Source: Streptomyces sp. NBC_00704
Lineage (GTDB): Bacteria; Actinomycetota; Actinomycetes; Streptomycetales; Streptomycetaceae
DNA: 64,000 nucleotides
NCBI RefSeq assembly: GCF_036226605.1
Contig: NZ_CP109000.1
Location: 1,302,001-1,366,000 of the forward strand
Direction of reading: 5' to 3'
Shown: piece after piece, positions 1 through 8,791 of the stretch
How the letters are laid out: every line of letters begins with the position of its first letter
Position numbering within the stretch: the first letter of the stretch is position 1
Made by a program: the position numbers and the translations under genes
Notes under the pieces: generated by a model
Seen by the model: only the letters and a program-made list of their open reading frames with translations
Database searches by the model: none
Told to the model about the DNA's origin: nothing

Positions 1-142
1 CCTGCCCAGCCATCGCGTCCGTGAATCACGACGTCATGATGACCCGGCTGTTCTGCCTGCCGCGACCGAAATTTCCGGCGGCCTCGTACCGCCTCCCCCG
101 TGGTGGTCGATTTACCCGGTCACAACCTCTTCGCCGGACTGC

Positions 143-550
143 TCACGAACGGTCCGCCCGGCGCGCGCCGAACAGGTCGAGCAGCTCCGTCCGGTCGAAC
201 ATACGGGCCGTGTCGACGGCCGACGGCGTGCCCTGCGAGGGGTCGGCGCCCGCCTCGATCAGGGCCTCGGCGACGTCCGTCTCCCCCTTGAACGCGGCCC
301 CGGCGAGCGGGGTCTGGCCGCGGTCGTTGATGCGGTCCGCCTCGGCGCCGCGGGCCAGCAGGGCCCGGACCGCGTCGGCGTGGCCGTGGTACGCGGCGAG
401 CATCAGGAGCGAGTCGCCGCGGTCGTTGGTGAGGTTGGCCGGGACGCCCGCGTCGACGTACGCCACGAGCTCCTCGGTCTGTCCCCGGCGGGCCAGATCG
501 AAGATCTTGGTCGCCAGCTCCACGACCTCCGGGTCGGGGGCTTCGGTCAT
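143..550 (-). CDS. ankyrin-repeat protein
   Basis: A 135-residue soluble protein made largely of ankyrin repeats. Two repeats are clear: one around residues 44-74 (GDSLLMLAAYHGHADAV, then ALLARGAEAD) and one around 77-107 (GQTPLAGAAFKGETDVAEAL, then IEAGADPS), with a weaker N-terminal repeat near 15-40. Ankyrin repeats are protein-binding modules; no catalytic residues or membrane segment are visible, so the partner is unknown. It is transcribed away from smeA-sffA, with about 260 bp between the two start regions. The family call is sure, the role is not. Confidence 0.85.
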   Translation of the reverse strand: MTEAPDPEVVELATKIFDLARRGQTEELVAYVDAGVPANLTNDRGDSLLMLAAYHGHADAVRALLARGAEADRINDRGQTPLAGAAFKGETDVAEALIEAGADPSQGTPSAVDTARMFDRTELLDLFGARRADRS

Positions 551-813
551 CGGCCGGACCGCCTCTCGCTGCTGCCGTTCAGGTGAATCGCCAGCGTACT
601 GGCTCGTCGGTCACCTGGCCGGTGCGGTACGCGGCAAAGATCACCTGAGCCCCTTTTCACCGCAATTCTCCTGCTCGGGCAGCCCACCGGACGTGCCGCC
701 GCCTGGGGGAAATCAGCCGCATTTCACCCAGTTGCACCTTTTATCGTATGGATACATCCTGTGAGCCTGGAAGTACTCATGGTGACTGTCCCCCGCGAAC
801 CAGGAGAAACCAA

Positions 814-1008
814 ATGATCCTGTCCATGTCAGGCGTGGTCCTGCTCGGCATCGTCGTCTTCCTCTTCTTCCGCAAGGACGGCCTGAAGGGGTCGCACGCC
901 ATCGTCTCGGCCCTGTTCGGGTTCTACATGGCCAGCACGGCCATCGCCCCGAGCATCAAGGCCGGCGGCGAGAGCCTGGCCAGCCTCCTCGGCGGCATCA
1001 AGTTCTGA
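814..1008 (+). CDS. smeA: small membrane protein SmeA
   Basis: A 64-residue protein with an N-terminal hydrophobic helix (SGVVLLGIVVFLFF, residues 6-19), a short basic turn (RKDGLKG) and a second apolar stretch around residues 29-45. Size, sequence character and its position directly upstream of an FtsK/SpoIIIE-like gene match SmeA of S. coelicolor (SCO1415), which targets SffA to sporulation septa and is expressed under whi-gene control. The ATG at 814 follows AGGAG at 802-806; ATG at 826 is a possible internal alternative. The gap to sffA is 40 bp, so the two genes are probably cotranscribed. The symbol rests on recalled literature and synteny. Confidence 0.85.
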   Translation: MILSMSGVVLLGIVVFLFFRKDGLKGSHAIVSALFGFYMASTAIAPSIKAGGESLASLLGGIKF

Positions 1009-1048
1009 CGCCGCACGTCCCGTCCGCACGCACCTCCAGGAGACAGCA

Positions 1049-3034
1049 GTGGCCCGGCGCCCCCTCCCCCGCATCCTGAGCACAGGCAGCGCACAGATCG
1101 CCCGGAGCCGGGAGCTGGCCCGCACGGCGGCCGACAGTGCCACCGATGTCCTCCATCCGCTGATCACGACGACCCGCGGACTGCGCCGCCTGGCCTCGGC
1201 CGGACGGCGCAGATGGACCGAGACCCCCAGGGACAGACGCGGTCCGCTGCTGTTCCTGGCGGCCTCGGTGATCCTGGTGGTGGTGCTCGTGCCGTACGGC
1301 CCGCTGCTCGCCGTCGTCACCCTGACGTCGGCGGCGGCCTGGCAGGGCAGGGACCGCACCCCACCGGCTCCCGACGGCCCTGACGAATCGCAGATCGAGC
1401 GACTCCAGGTGCTGTACGAGGCTCTCGTCCCGCACTTCTCGACGGCCGAAGACCCGTCTCCCCTCTACGTCCACGGCGGCGACTGGGAGACGGTCTTCCC
1501 CACCCAGGAGTTCGACGACTCGGGCCGCATGGCCCACCTGGTGATCCGCTATCCGGCCTACTTCCCGGACGGCGAGGCCGCCTCACGCGCGCGGATCGAG
1601 CAGTTGCTCGCCGCGAAGTCCGGCCGCGGCCGCGAGTACCTCTTCGTCTGGGACGAGGAGGGCAACGAGCTCACGGTCAGCGTCCTGTCCCCGCTGCCCA
1701 CCGACATCGCGGCCCAGCGCTTCGTCTCCGCGCCGGGCGAGACGGTCCTGGGCTTCACGGACCCCTCCCGGGTGCAGCGCACCCTCCCGCTCGCCTTCGG
1801 CACGGACCACCGCGACGTCCCGCCGGTCGTGTGGCGCACCGGCATCCGCTCCACCGAGCCTCACCTGCTGGCGGTCGGCCACCCGGGCAGCGGCACCTCG
1901 ACCCTCCTGCGCTCCATCGCCCTCCAGGCCCTGCAACACGGCGACGTGCTGATCGTCGAGGGCGGCGGGACGGGCGAGTACGCCTGCCTGGCCGGCCGCG
2001 AGGGCGTGCTGGGCGTCGAGATCGGACTCGACGGCGCACTGGCCGCGCTGGAGTGGGCGACCGGCGAGACCGAGCGCCGGCTCGTCGCGGCCAACGAAGC
2101 CCGCCAGGCGGGATATCCGGCGCCGCAGGACGCCAAACGCCCGCTGTGGATCCTCCTGGACCGCCCCACCGCCTTCACCCACCTGGCCGAGGCCGAGGGC
2201 CGCAAGGATCCGCAGTCCCTCCTCCAGGTCCCGCTGCGGCACGGGCGCGCCGCAGCCGTGACCGTGGTCGTGGCCGAGCAGTTCGACGCCCTGGACTCCC
2301 TGAGCGAAGCGGTGTGCCGGCACACCCGCGCGCGGGTCACCCTCGGACCCGCCCCGGCGGAACAGCTGACGGCGGTGCTCGGAGCGCCCCCGCACACCAC
2401 CCCGGTCGACGATCTCCCGCCGGGTCGCGGCTACGCCCGGCTGGGCTCCGCGCCGGTCCACCGCCTCCAGGTCCCGGCCACGCCGGACCCGTACGACGAC
2501 GCGACGAGCGACGCGCACCGACAGGCCGTGCTGGACCTCCTCCCGCCGCGCACCGCACCGGCCGGCGCCGAGACGGCGTCCGGCACAAAGGCTCCCGTCG
2601 AGACGGACGCCCCGGCCGAATCGGCCACCGCCTCCGGCACCGAGACGGCGGACGACACACAGACCACGCCGGACGACCGGGCGGGCACGGGCGCCCCGGT
2701 GGATCCGGAAACCCCGGAGGACCCGGAGACCTCGAAAGGTCCGGACGACGTTCAGGTGTCCGACGGCGGGTGGAGCGGCGGGGCGCCGACGCCGGCACCG
2801 GTCGGCACCGCCGTCCCGAAGATCATCGTCACGAAGACCGCACCGCCGCCGCCCAGCGCCCCGCCCAGCACCCCGCCGGCCCCGGCCCCGCCCGCCACGG
2901 CTCCGCAGACGGTGACCGCGCGGACGGCCGGGCCCACGCGGACGGCCGCCCCGGAGACGGCGCTTCTGGAGCGGCCCGTCCTGGAGCCGGCGCTGCCGGA
3001 AGCGGCCGTGGCCGAGCCGGCCGCCGCGGAGTAG
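1049..3034 (+). CDS. sffA: FtsK/SpoIIIE-like septal protein SffA
   Basis: A 661-residue membrane-anchored ATPase-like protein. Residues about 68-102 form two apolar segments (PLLFLAASVILVVVLVPYG and LLAVVTLTSAAAW). A FtsK/SpoIIIE-type nucleotide-binding domain follows at about 230-490, and the C-terminal 150 residues are a Pro/Ala/Thr/Glu-rich disordered tail. The P-loop reads GHPGSGTST at residue 277, so threonine stands where the Walker A lysine is expected; the Walker B-like strand is LWILLDRP near 365. In S. coelicolor SffA is a SpoIIIE/FtsK-like protein placed at sporulation septa by SmeA. GTG at 1049 follows CCAGGAGA. The altered P-loop makes normal ATP hydrolysis doubtful. Confidence 0.85.
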   Translation: MARRPLPRILSTGSAQIARSRELARTAADSATDVLHPLITTTRGLRRLASAGRRRWTETPRDRRGPLLFLAASVILVVVLVPYGPLLAVVTLTSAAAWQGRDRTPPAPDGPDESQIERLQVLYEALVPHFSTAEDPSPLYVHGGDWETVFPTQEFDDSGRMAHLVIRYPAYFPDGEAASRARIEQLLAAKSGRGREYLFVWDEEGNELTVSVLSPLPTDIAAQRFVSAPGETVLGFTDPSRVQRTLPLAFGTDHRDVPPVVWRTGIRSTEPHLLAVGHPGSGTSTLLRSIALQALQHGDVLIVEGGGTGEYACLAGREGVLGVEIGLDGALAALEWATGETERRLVAANEARQAGYPAPQDAKRPLWILLDRPTAFTHLAEAEGRKDPQSLLQVPLRHGRAAAVTVVVAEQFDALDSLSEAVCRHTRARVTLGPAPAEQLTAVLGAPPHTTPVDDLPPGRGYARLGSAPVHRLQVPATPDPYDDATSDAHRQAVLDLLPPRTAPAGAETASGTKAPVETDAPAESATASGTETADDTQTTPDDRAGTGAPVDPETPEDPETSKGPDDVQVSDGGWSGGAPTPAPVGTAVPKIIVTKTAPPPPSAPPSTPPAPAPPATAPQTVTARTAGPTRTAAPETALLERPVLEPALPEAAVAEPAAAE

Positions 3035-3140
3035 CGAAGCAGCCGGACGCCGGCCGGTCGGGCCGGGCCGAGGGCGACTGCGCCCCAGCCGACTCGGCCC
3101 GCGCACCGCTCGGGCCCGCGCACCGCACCGGCCCGTCCTC

Positions 3141-3189
3141 CGGGCCCTCCGGTCCGGCCCCCGTCCCCGGGGCCGGACCGGAGGGCCCG
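3141..3189 (+). terminator. strong bidirectional hairpin between sffA and mocR
   Basis: A perfect 20-bp inverted repeat (arms 3141-3160 and 3170-3189, 9-nt loop) lies between the convergent sffA and MocR genes. It has no U-tract, as is usual for Streptomyces, and probably ends transcription from both sides. Confidence 0.8.
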
Positions 3190-3265
3190 GCATTCGCCGA
3201 CCCGCCCCGGCCGCTCCCCCGGCTCCCCCGACTCCAGGGCCTCCCCCGTCTCCCGCGCCCGCCGG

Positions 3266-4762
3266 CTACGCCACGAAGGTGCGCGGTCCCTCGCCGCCCG
3301 CCGCGCCTCCGCTCTCCACGATCCGCGCGGCGGCGGCCAGGCGCGTGGCCGCTTCGTCCGCGACCGCGCCGCCCACGGTGAACGGCAGCCGGACGTACCC
3401 CTCGAAGGCGCCGTCGACCCCGAACCGCGGGCCGGAGGGGACCCGCAGCCCGACCCGCTCCCCGGCCTCGGCGAGCCGGGACCCGGACAGTCCGCCGGCC
3501 CGCACCCACAGGGTCAGTCCGCCCTCGGGGACGGTGAACTCCCACTCCGGCAGCTCCCGTCGCACGGCGGCGACCAGGTCGTCCCGGTTGCCGCGGGCCT
3601 GGCGGCGGCGCAGCTCCACGGCCTGCTCCCAGCCCCCGGTGCTGAACAGCCAGTTCACCGCCAGCTGCTCCAGCACCGGTGTGCCCAGGTCGGCGTAGGC
3701 GCGGGCGGCCACCAGGCTGCGGATGACGTCCGGAGCGGCCCGTACCCACCCGATGCGCATGCCGGCCCAGAAGGCCTTGCTCGCGGAACCGACCGTGATC
3801 ACGGTCGAGCCGCCGGGGTCGAAGCCGCACACCGGGCGCGGCATCGCCACGTCGTCGAGCCACAGTTCGCTCATGGTCTCGTCGGCGACGAGCACCGTGC
3901 CGGCCGAGCGGGCCGCCTCCACCAGCCGGCGGCGCTGGTCGTCGTCGGCGAGCGCGCCGGTCGGGTTGTGGAAGTCGGCGACGACGTAGGCGATGCGCGG
4001 TGCGGCGTCGCGCAGGACCTGGCGCCAGCGGTCCATGTCCCAGCCGGCCAGGCCGTCCGCCATCGCCACGGGCACCAGCCGGGCGCCCGCCTCGCGCATG
4101 AGCTGGAGGATGTTGGCGTAGGAGGGCGACTCGACGGCGATGCGCTCGCCCCGTCCGCCGAAGAGGTGGCAGATGGCGTCGATGGCCCCCATGGCGCCGG
4201 TGGTGACCATGATCTGCTCGGGCATCGTCGGGATCCCGCGCGCGCTGTAGCGGTCGGCGATCATCGCGCGCAGCGCGGGCAGGCCCGCCGGATAGTCGCC
4301 GTGCGTGTGGGCGTACGGGGGCAGTTCCTCCAGTGCGCCCTGCACGGCCCGGGTGAGCCAGGGTTCGGGGGCGGGCAGGGCCGCACAGCCCAGGTCGATC
4401 ACGGACCCCAGGGACTCGGGGGGCAGCGGTTCCAGGCCGCGGGCCGGGACGGGATTGCCCGCGGGCACGGCCGTCCAGCTGCCCGCGCCGCGCCGGGACT
4501 CCAGGAAGCCCTCGGCGCGCAGCGCCTCGTAGGCGGCGGCGACGGTCGTACGGCTCACGGAGAAGGCGAGGGCCAGTTCCCGTTCGGCGGGCAGGCGGGC
4601 CGCGACGGGGACGCGGCCCTCCAGCACCAGCAGCCGGACGCCGTCGGCGAGCGCGCGGTAGGCGGGCGGGCGGCGGGCGCCGGGCCCGGCCGGACGGTCC
4701 TGCTGGGACTTCAGGAGCCGGGCGAGCTGTGCGGCTCCCACCGCAGAGGTCCACTGCGCCAT
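3266..4762 (-). CDS. MocR-family transcriptional regulator (GntR HTH + aminotransferase fold)
   Basis: A 498-residue MocR regulator. Residues about 20-90 are a GntR winged helix (AFSVSRTTVAAAYEAL, followed by LRAEGFLESRRGAG). The rest is a type I aminotransferase fold, with the PLP-lysine motif VGSASKAFWAG, the cofactor-region motif VVADFHNPTGAL and DETMSELWLD. MocR proteins usually sense PLP or an amino compound and control a nearby gene. The ATG at 4762 (MAQWTSAVG) was chosen over an upstream in-frame start at 4828 because the extra 22 residues look like leader. It diverges from a YczE-like membrane gene, a pairing known for YczR/YczE, which suggests it controls that gene. Confidence 0.88.
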   Translation of the reverse strand: MAQWTSAVGAAQLARLLKSQQDRPAGPGARRPPAYRALADGVRLLVLEGRVPVAARLPAERELALAFSVSRTTVAAAYEALRAEGFLESRRGAGSWTAVPAGNPVPARGLEPLPPESLGSVIDLGCAALPAPEPWLTRAVQGALEELPPYAHTHGDYPAGLPALRAMIADRYSARGIPTMPEQIMVTTGAMGAIDAICHLFGGRGERIAVESPSYANILQLMREAGARLVPVAMADGLAGWDMDRWRQVLRDAAPRIAYVVADFHNPTGALADDDQRRRLVEAARSAGTVLVADETMSELWLDDVAMPRPVCGFDPGGSTVITVGSASKAFWAGMRIGWVRAAPDVIRSLVAARAYADLGTPVLEQLAVNWLFSTGGWEQAVELRRRQARGNRDDLVAAVRRELPEWEFTVPEGGLTLWVRAGGLSGSRLAEAGERVGLRVPSGPRFGVDGAFEGYVRLPFTVGGAVADEAATRLAAAARIVESGGAAGGEGPRTFVA

Positions 4763-4862
4763 GTCTACCAGTCCACCTTCCCCGAATTGGCCATGGATGC
4801 GGTGTGCTTCCACGCCACAGAGTGTCACGAGTCAGGCCACTGCCACCACCAGGGGGGACCCC

Positions 4863-5549
4863 TTGTCCGAGTCGTCACCGCAGGAGCGGTCCGCGCGGGA
4901 GCCGAGCGGCCGCGTCGTCCGCAGGCTGCTCCAGCTCTACGCGGGGCTCGTCCTCTACGGCGCCAGCTCCGCGCTGCTCGTGCAGGCGGGCCTCGGCCTG
5001 GAGCCGTGGAACGTGCTGCACCAGGGCCTGGCCGAGCTGACCGGCCTGTCGATCGGCGTCGTGTCGATCGGCGTGGGCGCGGCGGTGCTGCTGCTGTGGA
5101 TCCCGCTGCGTCAGCGGCCGGGCCTCGGCACGGTCTCCAACGTGTTCGTCGTCGGGCTCGCGATGGACGGCACCCTGGCGTGCGTCCCGGAGGCGCGCAC
5201 GCTGGCCGCGCAGGCACCGCTGCTGGTGGCCGGTCTCGTCCTCAACGGCGTGGCCACCGGCCTGTACATCGCGGCCGCCTTCGGGCCGGGCCCGCGGGAC
5301 GGGCTGATGACCGGTCTGCACCGGCGCACGGGCCGCTCGGTCCGCCTGATGCGGACGTCGGTGGAGGTGGCCGTGGTGGCCACCGGTTTCGCCCTCGGCG
5401 GCACGATCGGCGTCGGCACGCTGCTGTACGCGGTGACGATCGGACCGCTCGCCCAGTTCTTCCTGCGCGTCTTCGCCCTTCCCGCGGCGTCCGGCGGCAG
5501 CGCGGTCGTTGCCACCGGGACACCGGGGGGAGCGATACTGCGACCGTGA
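4863..5549 (+). CDS. YczE/YyaS-like integral membrane protein
   Basis: A YczE/YyaS/YitT-type membrane protein of about 228 residues with five or so hydrophobic helices, including LLQLYAGLVLYGASSALLV, LTGLSIGVVSIGVGAAVLLL and a glycine-rich segment (ATGLYIAAAFGPGPRDGLM) typical of the family. Substrate unknown. The TTG at 4863 follows a GGGGGG tract at 4851-4856; ATG codons at 4761 and 4797 are in frame but would overlap the divergent MocR promoter. Its stop overlaps the next start (GTGA, 5546-5549), so it is translationally coupled to the phosphodiesterase gene. Control by the divergent MocR protein is an inference. Confidence 0.75.
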   Translation: MSESSPQERSAREPSGRVVRRLLQLYAGLVLYGASSALLVQAGLGLEPWNVLHQGLAELTGLSIGVVSIGVGAAVLLLWIPLRQRPGLGTVSNVFVVGLAMDGTLACVPEARTLAAQAPLLVAGLVLNGVATGLYIAAAFGPGPRDGLMTGLHRRTGRSVRLMRTSVEVAVVATGFALGGTIGVGTLLYAVTIGPLAQFFLRVFALPAASGGSAVVATGTPGGAILRP

Positions 5550-6313
5550 CCAGCCTCGAACGCCATCCCTACCTCGACCATCCGGGGCCCATCCCGTTCG
5601 CGCACCGCGGCGGGGCGGGGGCCGGGCGGGAGAACACCGTGGCGCAGTTCCGGCGTGCGGTGGAGACGGGGTACCGCTACATCGAGACGGATGTGCACAC
5701 CACGCGTGACGGCAGGCTGGTGGCCTTCCACGACACCACGCTGGACCGGGTCACCGACGGCGCGGGCCGTATCGCCGACCTGCCGTGGTCGCAGGTGAGT
5801 CACGCGCGCGTGGGGGGCCAGGAGCCCGTGCCGCTCTTCGAGGAGCTCCTGGAGACGTTCCCCGAGGTGCGGTGGAACGTCGACCTCAAGGCGGAGCCCG
5901 CCCTGCGCCCTCTGCTCGACCTGATCGCCCGCGCGCGGGCGTGGGACCGCGTCTGCGTCGGCTCGTTCTCGGAGGCGCGCGTCGCGCGGGCCCAGCGGCT
6001 GGCCGGGCCGCGCCTGGCGACGTCGTACGGCACCAGGGGCGTTCTCGACCTGCGGCTGCGGTCCTGGGGCCTGCCCGTGTGGCCGCGCCGCTCGGCGGTC
6101 GCCGCGCAGGTGCCCGAGGCCCAGTCGGGCATCCCCGTGGTGGACCACCGCTTCGTGCGCGCCGCGCACGCGCGCGGGCTTCAGGTGCACGTGTGGACGG
6201 TCAACGATCCGGATCGGATGCACCGGCTCCTGGACCTGGGCGTCGATGGCATCATGACCGATCACATCGACGCGTTGCGCAAGGTCATGGAGGACCGGGG
6301 CGTCTGGGTCTGA
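5546..6313 (+). CDS. glycerophosphodiester phosphodiesterase
   Basis: A 255-residue GDPD-family enzyme that hydrolyses glycerophosphodiesters to glycerol 3-phosphate and an alcohol. The family signatures are in order: FAHRGGAGAGRENTVAQF (catalytic His and the Glu-Asn pair), IETDVHTTRDG (metal ligands), FHDTTLDRVTDG (second catalytic His), WNVDLKAE, and the C-terminal VHVWTVNDPDRMHRLLDLG with GIMTDH. No signal peptide is visible, so it is probably cytoplasmic. The GTG at 5546 overlaps the upstream stop by 4 bp. It heads toward the MFS gene 52 bp downstream and may share its transcript. Confidence 0.92.
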   Translation: MTSLERHPYLDHPGPIPFAHRGGAGAGRENTVAQFRRAVETGYRYIETDVHTTRDGRLVAFHDTTLDRVTDGAGRIADLPWSQVSHARVGGQEPVPLFEELLETFPEVRWNVDLKAEPALRPLLDLIARARAWDRVCVGSFSEARVARAQRLAGPRLATSYGTRGVLDLRLRSWGLPVWPRRSAVAAQVPEAQSGIPVVDHRFVRAAHARGLQVHVWTVNDPDRMHRLLDLGVDGIMTDHIDALRKVMEDRGVWV

Positions 6314-6365
6314 CCTCGGGCCCACCGCCCGCACGCGACTCCGGCACCGGGAAGCGAGGGCGCGG

Positions 6366-7718
6366 GTGGGCATCGAGACCGTGCGGACGGCGACGTCCGG
6401 CGAAGAGGCCGACAGCCGGCGGCGCGAGCAGCGCGGCTGGTACTTCTACGACTGGGCCTGCTCCGTCTACTCGACGAGCGTGCTCACCGTGTTCCTGGGC
6501 CCGTACCTGACCTCGGTGGCCAAGGCGGCGGCGGATCCGGACGGCTACGTGCATCCCCTGGGCGTTCCCGTCCGGGCGGGTTCCTTCTTCGCCTACTCGG
6601 TGTCCCTGTCGGTGATCGTGGCCGTCGTCGTGATGCCGCTGGTGGGTGCGGCCGCCGACCGCACCGGCCGCAAGAAGCCGCTGCTCGGCGCGGCCGCCTA
6701 TACGGGCGCCGCGGCGACGACCGCGATGTTCTTCCTCGGCGGCGACCGGTATCTGCTGGGCGGGGCGCTGCTGATCGTGGCCAACGCGGCCCAGTCGGTG
6801 GCGATGATGCTCTACAACTCCTATCTGCCGCAGATCGCCCCGCCGGAGGAACGCGACGCCGTCTCCTCCCGGGGCTGGGCCTTCGGCTACGCGGCCGGGT
6901 CGCTGGTCCTCGTCGTGAACCTGGTCCTGTACCTCGCCCACGACTCCTTCGGCGTCTCGGAGTCCACGGCCGTCCGCATCTGCCTGGCCTCGGCCGGACT
7001 GTGGTGGGGCGGTTTCACGCTGATCCCGCTGCTGCGGCTGCGCGACCGGCCCGTCGCCGCGCGGGCCGAGGCGACGGCGCCGGGGCTGCGGCAGCTCGCC
7101 GCGACGGTGCGCGACATGCGCCGTCATCCGCTGACCCTCTCGTTCCTCCTGGCCTATCTCGTCTACAACGACGGCATCCAGACGGTGATCTCCCAGGCCT
7201 CGGTCTACGGCTCCGAGGAGCTGGGCCTGGGCCAGTCCACGCTGATCGGCGCCGTCCTGCTGGTGCAGGTGCTGGCGGTGGCGGGCGCGCTGGGCATGGG
7301 GCGGCTGGCCCGGACGTACGGCGCGAAGCGGACGATCCTGGGCTCGCTGGCGGCCTGGACGCTCACCCTGGGCGCGGGCTACTTCCTGCCGGCCGGCGCG
7401 CCGGTGGGGTTCTTCCTGCTCGCGGCCGCCATCGGGCTGGTCCTCGGCGGCAGCCAGGCCCTGTCCCGCTCCCTGTTCTCCCATCTCGTCCCGCCCGGCA
7501 AGGAGGCCGAATACTTCTCCGCGTACGAGATGAGCGACCGGGGGATGAGCTGGCTCGGCCCGCTGCTGTTCGGGGTCACCTACCAGCTCACCGGCAGCTA
7601 CCGGGACGCGATCGTCTCGCTCGTCGCCTTCTTCCTGATCGGATTCGTCCTGCTGGCGCGGGTACCCGTACGGCGGGCGATCCGCGACGCGGGGAACCCG
7701 TTGCCCGAGAGGATTTAG
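6366..7718 (+). CDS. MFS transporter, UMF1/Atg22-like
   Basis: A 450-residue polytopic membrane protein of the major facilitator superfamily. It starts with a hydrophilic N-terminus and RGWYFYDWACSVYSTSVLTV, the YDWA motif typical of the UMF1/Atg22 group. About twelve helices follow, with the MFS loop motif GAAADRTGRKKPLLGA near residue 98. Substrate unknown; distant Atg22 proteins export amino acids from yeast vacuoles. It lies in the direction of the phosphodiesterase gene. A 280-bp gap separates it from rbpA, which has its own promoter. Confidence 0.85.
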   Translation: MGIETVRTATSGEEADSRRREQRGWYFYDWACSVYSTSVLTVFLGPYLTSVAKAAADPDGYVHPLGVPVRAGSFFAYSVSLSVIVAVVVMPLVGAAADRTGRKKPLLGAAAYTGAAATTAMFFLGGDRYLLGGALLIVANAAQSVAMMLYNSYLPQIAPPEERDAVSSRGWAFGYAAGSLVLVVNLVLYLAHDSFGVSESTAVRICLASAGLWWGGFTLIPLLRLRDRPVAARAEATAPGLRQLAATVRDMRRHPLTLSFLLAYLVYNDGIQTVISQASVYGSEELGLGQSTLIGAVLLVQVLAVAGALGMGRLARTYGAKRTILGSLAAWTLTLGAGYFLPAGAPVGFFLLAAAIGLVLGGSQALSRSLFSHLVPPGKEAEYFSAYEMSDRGMSWLGPLLFGVTYQLTGSYRDAIVSLVAFFLIGFVLLARVPVRRAIRDAGNPLPERI

Positions 7719-7908
7719 CACTCAAGGCGAAAGGGCGGTAGTGTACGCGTTTGGCCTGCCAGGCGTACCGTTACTGCGCGTCAAAGATGCCGAAACGCTG
7801 GGTGACATCTCCTTTCAGATGTGACAAACCGGGCGCCGGTGGGTACTGCACTGGTTGACAAGGCTGCGGCTACGACGGCGACGCACGACCCGTAACGGAC
7901 TCGGATCG

Positions 7909-7934
7909 GGAATCTTTACCGCCGCCCGGACGTT
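7909..7934 (+). promoter_or_regulatory. sigma-R (SigR) type promoter of rbpA
   Basis: GGAAT at 7909-7913 (within GGGAAT) and GTT at 7932-7934 are separated by 18 nt. This is the thiol-stress SigR consensus GGAAT-N18/19-GTT. It lies about 64 bp upstream of the rbpA ATG. In S. coelicolor rbpA is a known SigR-regulon gene, so the match is expected. Confidence 0.85.
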
Positions 7935-7997
7935 GACCGGATGACGACGACAGCGACACACCTGTCCTGTGGGCGACAAGCCCGGGAGGCACGATTC

Positions 7998-8372
7998 ATG
8001 AGTGAGCGAGCTCTTCGCGGCACGCGCCTCGTGGTGACCAGCTACGAGACGGACCGCGGTATCGACCTGGCCCCGCGCCAGGCCGTGGAGTACGCATGCG
8101 AGAAGGGGCATCGGTTCGAGATGCCCTTCTCGGTCGAGGCGGAGATTCCGCCGGAGTGGGAGTGCAAGGTCTGCGGAGCCCCTGCACTTCTCGTCGACGG
8201 CGACGGCCCTGAGGAAAAGAAGGCCAAGCCCGCGCGTACGCACTGGGACATGCTGATGGAGCGGCGGACCCGCGAGGAACTGGAAGAGGTCCTCGAGGAG
8301 CGCCTGGCCGTTCTGCGGTCCGGGGCGATGAACCTTGCGGTACATCCCCGCGACAGCCGTAAAAGCGCGTAG
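7998..8372 (+). CDS. rbpA: RNA polymerase-binding protein RbpA
   Basis: A 124-residue RbpA, the actinobacterial factor that binds RNA polymerase and group 1/2 sigma factors and stabilises the open complex. The length equals the S. coelicolor protein. The core domain carries Cys34, His38, Cys56 and Cys59 (CEKGH and CKVC), the zinc-type ligands of Streptomyces RbpA. A basic linker (EEKKAKPARTHWDMLMERR) leads to the C-terminal sigma-interaction helix (REELEEVLEERLAVLR). The ATG at 7998 follows GGGAGG at 7984-7989; an in-frame ATG at 7941 is too far upstream and overlaps the promoter. Confidence 0.97.
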   Translation: MSERALRGTRLVVTSYETDRGIDLAPRQAVEYACEKGHRFEMPFSVEAEIPPEWECKVCGAPALLVDGDGPEEKKAKPARTHWDMLMERRTREELEEVLEERLAVLRSGAMNLAVHPRDSRKSA

Positions 8373-8411
8373 CTCCTGAGGGGCTGCGCCGGCTTCACAG
8401 CGCACGACAAC

Positions 8412-8454
8412 GACCGCGGGCGCCGTACGTGATCCACGTACGGCGCCCGCGGTC
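8412..8454 (+). terminator. rbpA terminator hairpin
   Basis: A perfect 20-bp inverted repeat (8412-8431 and 8435-8454, 3-nt loop) begins 40 bp after the rbpA stop, with TCTTCG after the stem. It is one of the strongest hairpins in the window. Confidence 0.9.
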
Positions 8455-8531
8455 TTCGTGCTGTCCGGGCCCGGAGCCGTTGCCCGAGCGCGGCACCCGT
8501 CCGCATCCGACGCGCGCACCCGGAGCCCGAG

Positions 8532-8718
8532 GCTGAGCCGACCCCCACGCCGATCCCCACGCCGGTCCCCAGGCCCGTCCGAAGCTCGCCCCGAGCCCGA
8601 GCCCGAGCCCGAGCCCGAGGCTGAGCCGACCCCACGCCGGTCCCACGCCCGTCCGAAGCTCGCCTCGAGCCCGAGCCCGAGCCCGAGCCCGACGCCCGAG
8701 CCCGAGGCTCAGCCCGAT
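8532..8718. repeat. degenerate CCCGAG hexamer tracts inside an about 85-bp duplicated block
   Basis: Runs of the hexamer CCCGAG occur at about 8590-8620 and 8670-8710. Each is embedded in a longer block that begins GGCTGAGCCGACCCC and contains CCCGTCCGAAGCTCGCC, and the block is present twice. The stretch lies between rbpA and the convergent fxsA. It can be translated as Pro-Glu repeats, but there is no ribosome-binding site or conserved domain, so it is read as a simple repeat that fills the rest of this 420-bp gap. Confidence 0.75.
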
Positions 8719-8791
8719 GCCCGATGCTCAGCCCGACGCCCGACACCCCTCCGAAGACCGGGGCCGGGTCAGCAGCCCTGGGGGCTTGGGC

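Noticed and set aside
1..142. A gene fragment at the left edge
   Set aside because: Frames are open on both strands, but none shows a domain, codon pattern or start that can be supported.
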